From Microthyrium microscopicum (lineage: Eukaryota > Ascomycota > Dothideomycetes > Microthyriales > Microthyriaceae), in the NCBI GenBank assembly GCA_010405405.1, contig MU004231.1:2908401-2972400 (forward strand): a stretch of DNA of 64,000 bases, written 5' to 3'. Positions 1-11,800 of the stretch are shown piece after piece; the stretch's first letter is position 1; each line of letters starts with the position of its first letter. The notes under the pieces were generated by a model. That model was not told the origin of the DNA, did no database searches, and saw only the letters and a list, made by a program, of their open reading frames with translations. A program made the translations under genes and the position numbers.

Positions 1-2690
1 TTAGTACCGTCATCATCCGGTGCTGTCTTGCCTTTTTTCTTCTTCTCCGCTTTCCTGGCCTTTCTTTGCTTCCTTGCCTTTCTGTGAGCCTTCTTCTGAC
101 GGGCATATTCCTCTTTCTCTTTCTTGATCTGCTCGTCTCTCTTCTTTTTCAGTTCCTCATCCCTCTTCTTCATCTTTTCATCTCTAATCTTCTTTTTCGC
201 TGCCACCTTTTTATCAAGTTCATCTCTCAGGCGCTTATGTCTAGCCTTCTCTCTGTCTCTCTCCTTCTGACGACGAGCTCTTTGCCTGACCATCTCGTCT
301 CGATTGCGCTGCTTATTCTCTTTCAACTCATTGTCATAATTTCCAATTTCAAGCTCGCGCAGTTTGCCTTTGGAGTGAGTGAGATCAAAACTTTTTCCAA
401 TGGCCAGAAGCTTTTCCCGACGATCATCCCGATACTCGCGAATGATCTGATCTGGGGTTCTCTTGTTATCGACGCGTTCCGCAGTGATCTTTAGAAGAAG
501 CTCGTAAGTGCCAGGCTCAAGATCAATTTCAGCATTGCATGACCGCATATTTCCAGACTGCTGCATTGAACGCAGCAGGTAAATATTCTCGCCTTTCTTG
601 TACAGTCTGAAATGTAGGCTATACTTGTAGCGACCAGTCAAGCCCTTGAAATATCGCGTATCTGGTTGCGACAGGACTAAAACGACAGGCCCGGCCTTGG
701 TAACAGTCACCTCAAAGCCAGTGTCAAGATAATCCGTGGTCCAGGGCACATTGACTGAAGTCCATTGCTGCGTTACAGTCCATTCCGGGCCAATAAGGCG
801 AATTCTGTCGATAACAGGATAGTACTTCAAGAAATCCTGATAGGAAATAAAGAATGTTCCATCGTCGCCCATCGTATGATTCAGCTCTTTCAAGACATCT
901 GGCGTCCATTCTTTGCTTCCATCACTCCAAGCTCCGTTCCATTCTTGGTTGCCCCAAGGATTGTGAAGCTTTAGAAGTCTGATCTTGCCATCTTTGGTTA
1001 TCTCCTTCTTCCTCTTCTCTTGCTCTTCCTTCAATTTCTTTTTGGAAAGCTTCCTGCCTTCGAGGGGCGGTGCATCAATCTCGCGGGCTTCTAGAACTGT
1101 ATATGCATGACCTCTCACGAAACCCTCGTCATCAGCCGAATCACTATCACGACCTTTCCGAGTTCCACATCCGAAGAGAAACTTGTCATTGACTTGCATC
1201 AATTCGCCCCAGAGTTGGGCCTTGTCCAAGACATTCTCTGAGCGAACATAGCTTGCAACACCGCCAGTCAGATCTTCGATTCCTTCACTACACAGTGTGA
1301 GTTGAAATAACAGGTCGAGACTGACTTGACTTACCCAGTGACTCCGCCATCAATTGATTGATAGTCGCCGTGCGCTTTCGCGTATGCTTTCTCGATCAAT
1401 GGTAGCCAGGTCTCATTCGACTCTCGACAACTGCCAAAGTACAGCGCATTACTTCCTCGACGTAGAGTTTGCGAAAAGTCCTTGGGCAGCACTTGGACGA
1501 CATGCCCCATTTCTTGCAAAGAATGTGTAAGAGCATTCTTATCACCTCGAGTGATAACCAAAAAGTCTGTAGGATGTTGTTGCTGGTCGTCGGAATATCG
1601 AAGAGCAAGTCTATCATCCACAACCTCCGATATCCATTCACCATCTATATCATTAGTTGACGCTCCTTAAAACTGCTTGTATGCTCTTACCGCGGAAGAA
1701 AACAAATCCATACACTCCAACCTTTTCATCTCTGGCGACACAGAGCTTTTCGATCAGCTCTGGCTTTCCACTCAGTGCTGTGATTGCTGCTAGAAACCAA
1801 CAGTCTCCGACATTGCCTTGTCGAATGTCGTTGGCGCTAGGCCCATCTTCGAAGAATTCCGGCTCGTCAAATATATCCTATAAAAATAAGCCCATGCTCC
1901 TGTGACTTTCAATAATCCTTACCTCGACTCTCTTGACCGCTCCAACTCCCACCACATCCTTCACAGATGAAGGTTGCTCATCAGCGCCCAGGGATACAAG
2001 TGTGTCCCATTCGGGCAAACAAAACATCCTGTCATGATATTTCTGGTTGAGTCGTTTGCACTCGCGTACGATCGCTTCGACTTTGGCTTTGCAGGAATCC
2101 GCAGCCTCTTTATACGATGTCCATGCCTTTTGACTATCAACGTTTTAGTAAACGTAAAGCTAAAGAGCAATAGCAAAATATATATACCTGCTCTCAACAC
2201 CTTCTTCGTTGATATTCACAGCATGACCTGGCTGACCCTCAATATCCGTATCCAAGCTTGGTACCGGCCTAACAACCTTATTTTTGTCCTTAAATTTGCC
2301 AGCTCTCCCCTCTCCAACCTCCTCCTTCTTGCTGCGCTGCTTTTGCAACGTGAAGCGATCCCATGCTCGATAGAACTGATCGTTTTTATACCGTCGGCGA
2401 CTGATTATAGATCCTGGAGGTGGTGGAGGGGGTGGGCCGAGTTTATTCAATCTATGGCGTGGTTCATGGATTGGAGATGGGGGAAGTGGAATAGGGAGCG
2501 GCGGTGGCGGATGGGGATAGTCCGTGATAAGTCGTATAGTAATAGGCGCAGGGATGGGATACATCGGTTTGGGAGGTGGTGGTGGTAAGGGATCTCTTCG
2601 AGGGGGCATGTTCTCTAGTACTTCCTCCACGATGGAAGTCCTCGACAGCAGTATTGATACAGCGGGAGAAGAATAAGGTCTCGAAATCAC
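1..2690 (-). CDS. Calpain-like cysteine protease, 3' end beyond window
   Basis: Probable calcium-type (calpain, family C2) cytoplasmic cysteine protease. Exons read on the minus strand: 2690-2188, 2133-1923, 1877-1691, 1644-1335, 1287-1 (open at the window edge). The catalytic cysteine lies in GDCWFLAA (about 1795-1820), the histidine in RGHAYTVLEA (about 1091-1120) and the asparagine in HNPWGNQEWNG (about 940-975), so the triad is complete. The N-terminus is proline-rich and disordered (poly-Pro runs at 2400-2600). After the protease core comes a beta-rich stretch like calpain domain III (about 520-780). A long Lys/Arg/Glu-rich coiled coil fills the last 350 bases. I see no EF hands in the visible part. 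The start at 2690 is the first ATG; a second ATG lies at about 2610 (MPPRRDP) and could be used. The family is secure, the exact paralogue is not. Confidence 0.88.
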
Positions 2691-3709
2691 AATGAAATGT
2701 GGTCGGAGTCAACCAAAAGAAGAGCTCCTTCAAACGAAGCGTAGTACTCGCAATTGCAATATAATCGCGTGGAAAAAATGGTGTTGAGTTTCAACTTTCA
2801 ACATGAAGATCACCAAAAACAAAATCGTGAACAGAGGAGCATAGAAGCGGCCTCAGTGGTATGGATGAACGGAAGATGCAGTCAGACCATTCGCGACTTG
2901 AATACGGACAGCAGATATCGGTCTACTCCAAGACTCAAGCCAAGCTCGCATTGCCTGGAAATCCAGCCAGCAACATCAGGCTGTGCTTCAAAGCGGCTGA
3001 GAACTGCACTCCCATGCGAGAGTACACATCGCGCGACCACAAAATCTAGGCCACAGAGTCCAAGCCTGGCGAATAAAGGCCAAGATCGGGGGCGCCTTGA
3101 GCGGGGCAGCGAATTGAATTGGTGGCGTCTGACCTGCAGGTAGGTCTTTTGGCATATTTTCGTGCCTTTGACCGGTCTGATAACTCTTGTCCGTGGAATA
3201 TCAAGGTTTGGCGCTGATAAAAGATTCATATTTCGATCCGCGTTAGCAAAACTTGCTCCCAGAACTTGATTTGTTTGCGCTTGCTCTCAGGAGATATGCT
3301 AGACTGAACGTTAAATGCCTCACGTTGAACTTGTATATAGTCGGACACAATTATGTGGCGTAACTATTTTTGGAAAGTTAGAGAAAACACGAACTAAGTT
3401 TATCTGTCTGCGCTCTTGGCTAAGAGGGGATTAAAACTTAGTCTCATATCGCCTATAGAAAAGATTGGCGGACAGAGATCTGAAACAGTGTAAAACCTCT
3501 ATTGGTAACTTCACAGCTTCATCTGTCCATGTTTCTACAAGAGCATACCAGGGATATCAGCAACGCACGATCTGGAGCTTTGAGTAATTCAAAAAGCCAA
3601 GGTATCTGGCTCAACTGGATGTCCTATCATTTCGAAAAGGTCAAACTGCTGTAATACAGTATAGGCCTTGACCATTGAAGCTCAAATATTCTGATTGAGC
3701 GTCATTATT
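2691..3709. other. Intergenic, no gene seen
   Basis: About 1 kb between the calpain start and the 3' end of the lyase gene. It holds short open frames on both strands with no family likeness and no usable splice pattern. I see only the presumed promoter of the calpain gene and the 3' flank of the lyase. Confidence 0.5.
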
Positions 3710-4828
3710 CTATGTCTCCCATCTCGTCCTTTGTGGAGAAACATACTCTCTGGCTCCCTCAGTGCACAGAAGCACAACAGTAGCATCTGGTCCAAGTTGC
3801 TCTTTTAACAAGCCGTCCTTGACGAGTCGATACAAGGCCGCAAGACTCGCAGCACCGCAAGGACCAGCAGCGATACCATAAGAGCGAAGTTTCTTTACAG
3901 ATTCGTCTGCTTCGACATCGGAAATGATCATGCTAGCGTCGACTCCTGCTTCCAGAATCTCCCATGCCGTGAGTGATACAGTTCCGCAATTCATACCGTC
4001 CATGATTGTCTGCGAAGTCTCCACACACACGGTCTTTCCTTCCTTGAGACTTTCATGGAGACAAGGAGAACTCTCTGGTTCTACCGTTATTACTGAAGTT
4101 TGTAACGAAGCCTTGGACTTGTAGTGTGAGACGACAGCTTGGGCGAGAGATCCAACTCCGACAGGTGTAATAATCATGCTTGCGGTCAAATGTTGCTCAT
4201 TTAGCTGTTCGTCAATTTCGCGTAGCATAGTTGAATATCCCTCGACAATCCACGATGGGATTTGTTCATAACCTTCAAAAGCGGTGTCCTGAATAAGTAG
4301 ATTCCTTGGATCTTTCTGAGCTGCTTCATAAGCGATATGCACCGCCGCGTCATATGATCCTTTGACTGCAGTGACTGTGGCCCCTTCGCCGGCAATGATG
4401 GCTTTGGTTGCATCATCCGTGAACTGTGGGACGAATACTTCAGCATCGATGCCGAGTATCTTCGCCATACGGGCCAGTGCACGTCCGTGATTGCCATCGG
4501 TAGCCGTAACCAACTTGATGGACCGTTTGACCGCTTCTTGAGATAAGTGCTCCAGTGATGAGTTCAGAGGAAGGCCGGCTTTGTCAGCAATGGCACGAAA
4601 GGTTCCCCAGGAAGCGCCTAGTATCTTAAAGGACGGTAGGCCAAGACGATCGCCCTCATATTTTACAAGTACATTCTTTACACCAAGGTCTTGAGTGACC
4701 TGATCCAATTTCAAAAGAGGGGTTGTCGTGTATAGCGGAAGGCTTTGGTGGTATGATCGTATGACTCCTGGGTCTTTAGGGGCCAGAAAGAGTTTCCCGA
4801 CCCGTTTCGGAGATGTATTGATATACAT
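3710..4828 (-). CDS. PLP-dependent lyase, diaminopropionate ammonia-lyase/threonine dehydratase-like
   Basis: Fold-type II pyridoxal-phosphate enzyme of 372 residues in one exon. The Schiff-base lysine is K68 in PSFKILGASWG. An Asn-containing DGNHGRALA motif (residues 111-119) and a Gly-rich phosphate loop PVGVGSL (about 222-228) follow, and the C-terminal GPCGAASLAAL is also typical of the family. The SFK-LGA form and the DGNHGR loop resemble diaminopropionate ammonia-lyases more than classic threonine deaminase, which would carry a C-terminal ACT domain; none is present here. Likely a soluble enzyme that deaminates a small hydroxy- or diamino-acid to a keto acid. Substrate is inference. No neighbouring pathway genes support a more exact call. 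Confidence 0.85.
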   Translation of the reverse strand: MYINTSPKRVGKLFLAPKDPGVIRSYHQSLPLYTTTPLLKLDQVTQDLGVKNVLVKYEGDRLGLPSFKILGASWGTFRAIADKAGLPLNSSLEHLSQEAVKRSIKLVTATDGNHGRALARMAKILGIDAEVFVPQFTDDATKAIIAGEGATVTAVKGSYDAAVHIAYEAAQKDPRNLLIQDTAFEGYEQIPSWIVEGYSTMLREIDEQLNEQHLTASMIITPVGVGSLAQAVVSHYKSKASLQTSVITVEPESSPCLHESLKEGKTVCVETSQTIMDGMNCGTVSLTAWEILEAGVDASMIISDVEADESVKKLRSYGIAAGPCGAASLAALYRLVKDGLLKEQLGPDATVVLLCTEGAREYVSPQRTRWET

Positions 4829-5233
4829 TTCAAATTGTGACTTTGAATCGAGCCATAGTATTGTTGCTGGTATAACTTGAGCATAGACAGGTAGGTAGAA
4901 ACGAGGAGGTGTTGGTTGCTCTGACAGTCAATAAAGTTTTAAGTGGAGCCTGGCCCACGCCATTTTCAGTCCAAGCTGATGTTGGAGTGTCAGTCAAGAA
5001 GAAAAATAAACATATAGGGATGAAAACGAGATTTACTAAAATAAACAATACGGCAAAGTAACAGGAGAAGCATTCAGAGCTGAGAAAGCGTGACGGGAGA
5101 ATTGTAAGGATGCTCTTTGCATACGCTTGTATATATACAAAAAAAAGGCAATTCTTCGATGATTATTCGCAAGAACCTTGAGAAAGGAACATGTAAATCT
5201 TTGCCATATTATACATGTGGACTAACCGAAAAC
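4829..5233. other. Upstream region of the lyase gene and of the tRNA
   Basis: About 400 bases, AT-rich, with short A runs. A 72-codon open frame on the minus strand (5048-4830) has no family likeness and is probably chance. The region should hold the lyase promoter. Confidence 0.4.
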
Positions 5234-5304
5234 GGACTGTTGGCGCAATGGTAGCGCGTTGGTTTTCGGCACCAAAGGTTGCGCGTTCGAGCCGCGTGCA
5301 GTCC
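5234..5304 (+). tRNA. tRNA, anticodon TCG (Arg)
   Basis: A 71-base cloverleaf without intron. The acceptor stem GGACTGT pairs with GCAGTCC (one G-U), the D arm is GCGC/GCGC around AATGGTA, the anticodon stem is TTGGT/ACCAA around a TTTCGGC loop, and the T arm is GCGCG/CGCGT around TTCGAGC. T33 precedes TCG, giving tRNA-Arg for CGA codons. The B-box core GTTCGAGCC is intact and a T run follows within 11 bases. The base after the acceptor stem (discriminator position) reads T, which is unusual for arginine tRNAs, so the isotype is less sure than the tRNA itself. Confidence 0.78.
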
Positions 5305-5314
5305 TTGACGAATC

Positions 5315-5324
5315 TTTTTTTTTT
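5315..5324 (+). terminator. RNA polymerase III terminator
   Basis: A run of ten T starting 11 bases after the tRNA 3' end, the usual pol III stop signal. Confidence 0.75.
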
Positions 5325-5457
5325 ACATTTGGAAGAAGTACTGCTTTCTGGACTATCTTCACAGTGCAGGCAGTATATTTTTTTGCTACTGTCTATCGCT
5401 CACAACTCGATCTCTAAGGATTAAGTGTGAATGATACTTCCTAACTTGCAAGGGGTA

Positions 5458-5653
5458 GACAAAATACCTACATGGCGCGCTCTCAGCGAATGCGCTGTCT
5501 ACCACCGCACCTTTAAAACATCAGATTCTCTTAATCCCATCGAATTCGATATTCAGAGCTTTTTTTTCGCCTTAGAAAGGAAACGAAGTAGTTTCATCGG
5601 AATGTAGTGGATAGGAGCCAACGAAGGTAATGGAGCGCGCCATTTATTTTGTC
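5458..5653. mobile_element. MITE, copy A
   Basis: A 196-base non-coding element with imperfect terminal inverted repeats: the left end starts GACAAAATA and reaches GGCGCGCTC, the right end reads GGAGCGCGCCATTTATTTTG followed by TC. The same family recurs at 28963-29157 with nearly the same length, an identical 20-base right terminus and a matching subterminal stretch (GTAG...AGGA-CCAACGA). I found no convincing target-site duplication. It has no coding capacity and must have been moved by a transposase encoded elsewhere. It escaped the C-to-T decay seen in the nest that starts 250 bases away, as expected for a repeat this short. Confidence 0.8.
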
Positions 5654-6064
5654 CTCCGGTTGACTTGGTACGCTTGACATGGCTGCTCCTCGAGCATTAT
5701 TCTATTCGTATCAATGCATCTTGACAGAGCTATTGACCAGATATTTTGGTACATTGGATTTGCCATCCAATATCTGCTGTCGCTAAGTTCTCAAACTTTT
5801 GCTAATACAAATCAAGCTCTACCTCAAGCCAAACTCAAGCTCTTCAGCTCATCAGGCTGAACTACTCTATCTTAGTGATGCAATATTTCTCACTTACGCG
5901 GTATACTAAGATCCGTCGTATACCGCCGTTATTTATAGTATACCAATCCGCGGCCGTATACAGCATATAATTGGTGTAATAAGAAGACACGTATTTGTAT
6001 AAGAAACTTAATTGCTAAATAGGGATTAGCGTACCTTTAAATTAGATCTTTTCACAACATCTTA

Positions 6065-7867
6065 ACGTAAGGGGATAGGATCCTAGCAGGCATAGTAACT
6101 AGCAGCCCTACTACCTTAAAATTAAATAGATCTAGATAACTTCAAACTACTATAAATTAATTAAATAATGCTTAAATTTAATAATTTAAAATAAAAAACT
6201 CTTTAGCTAATATAGCTAATGCCGTAGATTAATTTAAAAATAGAGAATTTACTTTAGTTACTACTTACTTATAGATTACTAGAATTCCTCGTAGAACGAT
6301 TTAGAATAGACTAAATAGGGTATTACCTTAAAAACTAGCCTATAGATCTTAGTAGAAAATACCTCCTAATATAGAGAATTATCTTATAGACTAGATACTA
6401 GCAAAAGATCGTACTAGATACTTACCTACTTATATATATATCTATATTTTTACTTAAGAAATACTTAAATCTACTAGCCTACTATTTAATCTTAGAGAGA
6501 AGTAGTATTAATACTTTATTAATAAATATAATGAAGTTAAATTAGTTTTATTACGTAAGATTAATTTAGATTATATTAATAGATATAATTTAGCTATAAT
6601 AAATAAGTTTTTTAATTACCTAGAAGTAATTTAAAAGGAATATTATATTATACTAATAAATAAGTATAATATAAATGAATCTAGCCTCTAAATAAGCAAT
6701 ACTAGTAACGAATAAGTTATTATAATATCTAAATCTACTATAAAGTAAGTAGTAGTTAAAATACCTACTAGAGTTAAATAAAACACTACTCTAAAAATAA
6801 TTTCTACCCTTAGGGCTTACCTTAATCTACTAGTTATCTTTATAAGCAAATCTATATAGAGTACCTAGATTCTGAATTAATTTAATACTAAGGATTATAA
6901 AAATTAGCAATTTACATATTCTTAAAATAATTAGACTTCTAACGACATAGGCGTTTACTAGCTTTAGGAATACTTTATACTATAAACTAAACCTTCTTAT
7001 CGTAAGATATAGCGTCTTTTAATCCTTAATAATTATAAATTACATTATTTTTTTTGCTTTATACGTATTTGCTTTAAAAATTAGATTATTTTACTATATA
7101 TTCTACTATATACTTCCTATATTTTATAGCCGCTAGATCTTAGTATATTTAGACCTATTAAGACATTATATTATTATAAACTTAGTAAGTTTACTAGAAT
7201 ATTTAATAAAGCTTTAATTCCTAAAGCTAGATTTATTAAAATATATTATAAAATCTATCCTAAGGCTATTATAAAAGCTAACGCTTTATCTAGCTTTAAA
7301 AAGGTAAGAATTTAGCCTTTAAATTACGAAAAACCACTCTTATCTTACTTTGTTAAGGAATCTAGACTAATAGAGATAATTACTACCTAAATTACTATTA
7401 GAGGACTTTTTGTTTCCTAGATTCTAAAGCTAATTAAGCAATTAGCGAGTAATTATAATTATAGGAAGTAGATCCGCGATATATAAGCTAAAATTTAGCG
7501 TCTTTAAGCTAAACTTTCCTACACCAAAATATTATTATCTACTATAGAATAAAGGATATCTTTAATAAAAGCTTTAAAGAAGCGTAAAAGGATAAGTAAA
7601 ATAGATTCTACTAAGAAACTATATACTATATAGGAATTTTTAGGTACTTAGGAATTAGTACGCTTAAAGGTAGAGGAAGAGCGTAAAAGAGCTAAAAGGA
7701 GAGCTAAAAAGACAAAGAAATAAAAGTCTAGATTCACCGCTATATAATACATTTAATTTTATAATTATATCTTATGTTTTAGTTATTTAATTATAAAGTA
7801 AAGCAGTTTAGATTATTTAATTTAGGGTGCTAGTTACTATGCCTACTAAGATCCTATCTCCTTACGT
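6065..7867 (+). mobile_element. Fot1/pogo-like (Tc1-mariner) transposon inserted in the hAT
   Basis: An 1803-base element flanked by TA at 6063-6064 and 7868-7869. Terminal inverted repeats of 40 bases (6065-6104 and 7828-7867) start ACGTAAGG and differ at three positions, all transitions. The plus-strand remnant resembles a DDE_1 transposase of the Fot1/pogo type: a CENP-B-like helix-turn-helix region at about 6200-6500, the first acidic motif at about 6665 (reads INES), the PLDLSIFRPIKT block at about 7125-7160, and a Lys/Arg-rich tail ending near 7735. The element sits 165 bases inside the hAT left end, so it arrived after the hAT. Decay by many transitions makes it inactive. Confidence 0.86.
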
Positions 7868-8721
7868 TATATCTTTTTATCTACTAAGAATATACCTAAC
7901 TTTACTAGATAATTACTCTAGTATTTAGCTCCTAAATAATAAAGATTTTAATAGCTATATATTCTTCTCGTTTAGCTCTACATAGTAGTATTAGATTTAA
8001 TATAATTTAAGTAATATTTATAATTCTAATCTACCTCTAGAAACACTATAATCTTTTAGCTAAAATAGCTCTAAGACGAGTAAATTAAACTTAAAATAAA
8101 TAAGTATATATATTATAATATTAGGTATTATTACCTAATCCTAATCCTATTATAAAGAAGCAATAGTAATGCTATTATTATACTTATTCTCTTTAAGAAT
8201 ATCTTAAACAATAAGAAGAATATTTTTATAAAGAGAGATAAATTTTAGCTATTTCTATTATAGCTCCTATTATTAGTTAATCTTTTATAGCAATTTTATA
8301 TACTTAGTAGTAAATTAAATAGGATTAATAATATATAAAGAGAGTAATTTAAGAAGCTCTACTACTTAATACGTATAATAAAATATTATATTTAATAACT
8401 TACGCGTATAAAATTAAATATATAAATTTAGTAGGTATTCTTACTTATTTACCTCTATAGAGAGGGTAAATGCTAGCTCTTATTAAAGAGCTCTATAATA
8501 AAGATCTACTAAAGCTAAAAAGTATACTTAGGAATTAATCTCTTCTTAACTTCTCTCTAGACAAAACTATAAATAAAGTAGGTTACTAAATAGCTAATTT
8601 CTATATTATTATACTATTACTTAGTTCCTTCTTTCTTAAAAATATTAATTTAGGTAGAGAATATATAATATCTTTAAATCTAGCTTTATATCTTTTAGAA
8701 GCTTTTAATTAATAAATAGAG

Positions 8722-8883
8722 TATTAGGGGTTAAACTCCTTAAAGCTATGCCCGTTTGGGCTACCTCTATTATATATAAACACCTTAATTAAAGAGTCTC
8801 TTAACTTTTCTTTCTCTCTAAGTTACCTTCCTATTTAGTAAGCTTATAATATAACTTATCTTTTCGTTATCTAACCTATAATA
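8722..8883 (+). repeat. Left LTR
   Basis: 162 bases, begins TATTAGGGG and ends CCTATAATA, preceded by TAGAG. Matches the repeat at 16139-16300 over its whole length. Confidence 0.9.
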
Positions 8884-11800
8884 TTAGGTAACTTTAAAAC
8901 TAACTTCTCTTTTTTACTTACTTTCTCTCTATCTATTAATAAATAGCTAAAATAGTAAACTAAGATTTCTCTCGCCTAATAACTACTAAATAGGATAAAG
9001 AAATATTTTCTAAGAGCTTTATTTATAAGAACGTAGAAGCGTACTTTATGTATATTAATTAATAATAAATAAAGCTATAGAGATACTTAAACGTATTTTA
9101 AGAGGTAACTAATAATAGCTTATAATAAGTAATAAATAGTATTTTACTACTTAGTAATATGCTAGGTTTATTTATCTTATAGTTATATATAGCTACTACT
9201 AGTTATAGATAAGCTCTTAAGTAGCTAAATACCTTAAATAATAAAATTTATATATAATTAAATAAGAATACGTAATAAATTATAATAGTCTATACTAAAC
9301 TCTAAGCTTAAATTAATAGCTAGAATAAATAACTTACTAATATCTATACTAGTAGTAAAATCCTTATATAGTAAGTAAATAATACTACTTATAATATATT
9401 ATCTTAATAGTAATAATAAAAATAAGAATAACTTTAGAGGGAATCTATAATACTTAGCATAACTCTTTCTTTAATACTAGCTATATTCTTTACTAAAGAG
9501 ACCTTTAATTATAGCTATTATCCTTCTTTAATTCTAAGAGCTAATCTTTTTTAAATTTTAATTATAATAGCTAGATTAATAAGTCCTTCTCTACCTTCTT
9601 TAATAAATCTTTTAGCTACTTAGTATAAGCTACTTTAACTATTATTATAAAACTTTTAACTAGCTTTCTTAAATCTAGAATAATATTCTTATAAAAATCT
9701 AATTCTCTATCCTAGCTTTTACTAAATAATTAAAGTAAAATTATATATTAATAGATAGATTTATATAAATAACTATACCTAAATCTATTATATATTTAGC
9801 TAGCTAATTAGAGACGCTATTTAATAAGTTTTCTCTTAGATTTAGAATCCTACTAGCTATAGTATTATAAGTTTTAGTAAGTTTATAGAATAAATAGACC
9901 TTCTCTTTTATAATCTATATAAAGAAATAAGAGCTTTAGTAAACCTTTAAAGGATTTAGTAAAGAAGTAGAGAATAGAGAATCTTTTAAGCTAAGTTTTA
10001 GTAGTATTTTATCTATACTAGAGTATAATTTTAGGCTACTTTTATCTAGATATAGTTCTTAGAAAATACTATAGATTTAAGCCTTAAAATAGCTCTAATT
10101 ATTTACTTTTAGCTTAATAACTTAGATACTTTTACCTAAAAAGCTTTAGAGACCTAGAATTAAATAGTTTAAGCCTATATAAGCTATTATAGCCTAAGAG
10201 GCCTAAGTACTAAAATAAATACTTAGTAGACTTAGCTATTTAGGAATTAGGACCTAGATATAATAGAAAATATTTAGATTAGAGCTAGCTAAGCCTAGTA
10301 TAACTATTATAAGTAAAATAATCTTTATTTTTACTATAGCTTAGCTAATTATAGAATTTAAAATTATAAATAGGTGCTCTAAGCATTATTTAGAAATTAG
10401 AATTTCTTCTATAGCTAGGCTAGCTATAAATAAAGATAAAGTAAAAGAAATACTACTAGAAGTAGATACTTATAGAATAATACTAGTAGATTCTAGGCTA
10501 GTGCTACTAATACTTTAAATACCTTCTAAGGTAGCTAGCTAGTAAGGGCTACTACTACTTAGCTAAGAAATAATAATCTTTATAATAATCTATATAATAT
10601 TATTAATATAAAATTAAAAAACTAGTAAGCTTAGATTAAAAACGTAATACTAAGCTAGAAAATTATAAAAATATTATTTTAGAATAGTATTAAAAGTTCT
10701 TTACTTAAGATATAGTTATAAAGCTCTTTTTAATATTTTTAATAGTAAATTAACTTTCTTTATATATAGGCTTTATTAATAATAGCTACTTAACCTATTC
10801 TTTTATAAGTCTCTACTTTACTTAAAGATATAAATTTAAACGTATACTACTACTTTAAGTAATTCCTATTAAAGAAATAAATAATAAAGCTAAAGAAATT
10901 TATAAAATAGTAATTATAAAGATTAATATTAAAGGCTATAAAGAAACTATTTAAGCCTTTATAGTAAAAAAGACCCTAGGTTATAATATAATTCTTAGCT
11001 TACTTTAGATAAAAAAATAAGATATTATTCTTTATATAAAACCTAAGAAGCTAGTTTTTAATAAAATAGATTATATAGTTATAAGTCTAAAGACTCTTTA
11101 GAAGAAGTATAATTATATAGTAATTAGAGCTATAGTATTTAAGATATTTATCTAATAAGCTAAAAAGTAGACAAAATAGTCTTAAAAAGACTTAATACTA
11201 ATTATATAAGTCTTTACTATAAGTCTTTATAACTTATAAAAAGCCTTTACTCTAAAAAAGTATATTAATCCTTATAAAAAGCTTTTTAAATAGTATTTAG
11301 ATTACCTTAACCTTTTTTAAAGAAAGCTAGCTAATAAGTAGCTACCTATCTAAGACCCTTTTATAGACTATAAGATTAACCTAATCCTAGACGCTAATAG
11401 AAAAGAATCTTAGTTATCCTAGTAAGTATTATATTCTATAAATTAAGATAAGTTATTAGCTCTTAAAAGAATCCTTAATAATCTATTAGAAAGTAGGTTT
11501 ATTTAAGTAAATAACTTACTTATTAGAGTACTAGTTTTTTTTATTTATAAAGTAGATAGATTAATTTAGTTTTATTATAACTACTATATATTAAATAAGT
11601 TAACTATAAAGAACTATTACCTCTTACTACTTATTTATAAGATACTAAATACTTTAAGAAAAGTATAATAGTTTACTAAACTAAATATATCTTAAGTATT
11701 CTATAAGATTTAGATATATAAGAGTAATAAATAAAAGATAGCCTTTTAAATATAATATAGCTTATTTAAATAAATAGTAATACTATTTAAGTTATTAAAT

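Noticed and set aside
2400-2620. G/T-rich strand as a minisatellite
   Set aside because: It is the poly-proline coding part of the calpain gene on the other strand.
2754-3143. 129-codon plus-strand open frame
   Set aside because: Low-complexity, no family likeness, no supporting exon; overlaps the calpain promoter.
5900-5930. GGTATAC...GTATACC inverted pair as a separate small hairpin element
   Set aside because: Better explained as the hAT terminal and subterminal repeat, since the matching boxes recur inverted at the right end.
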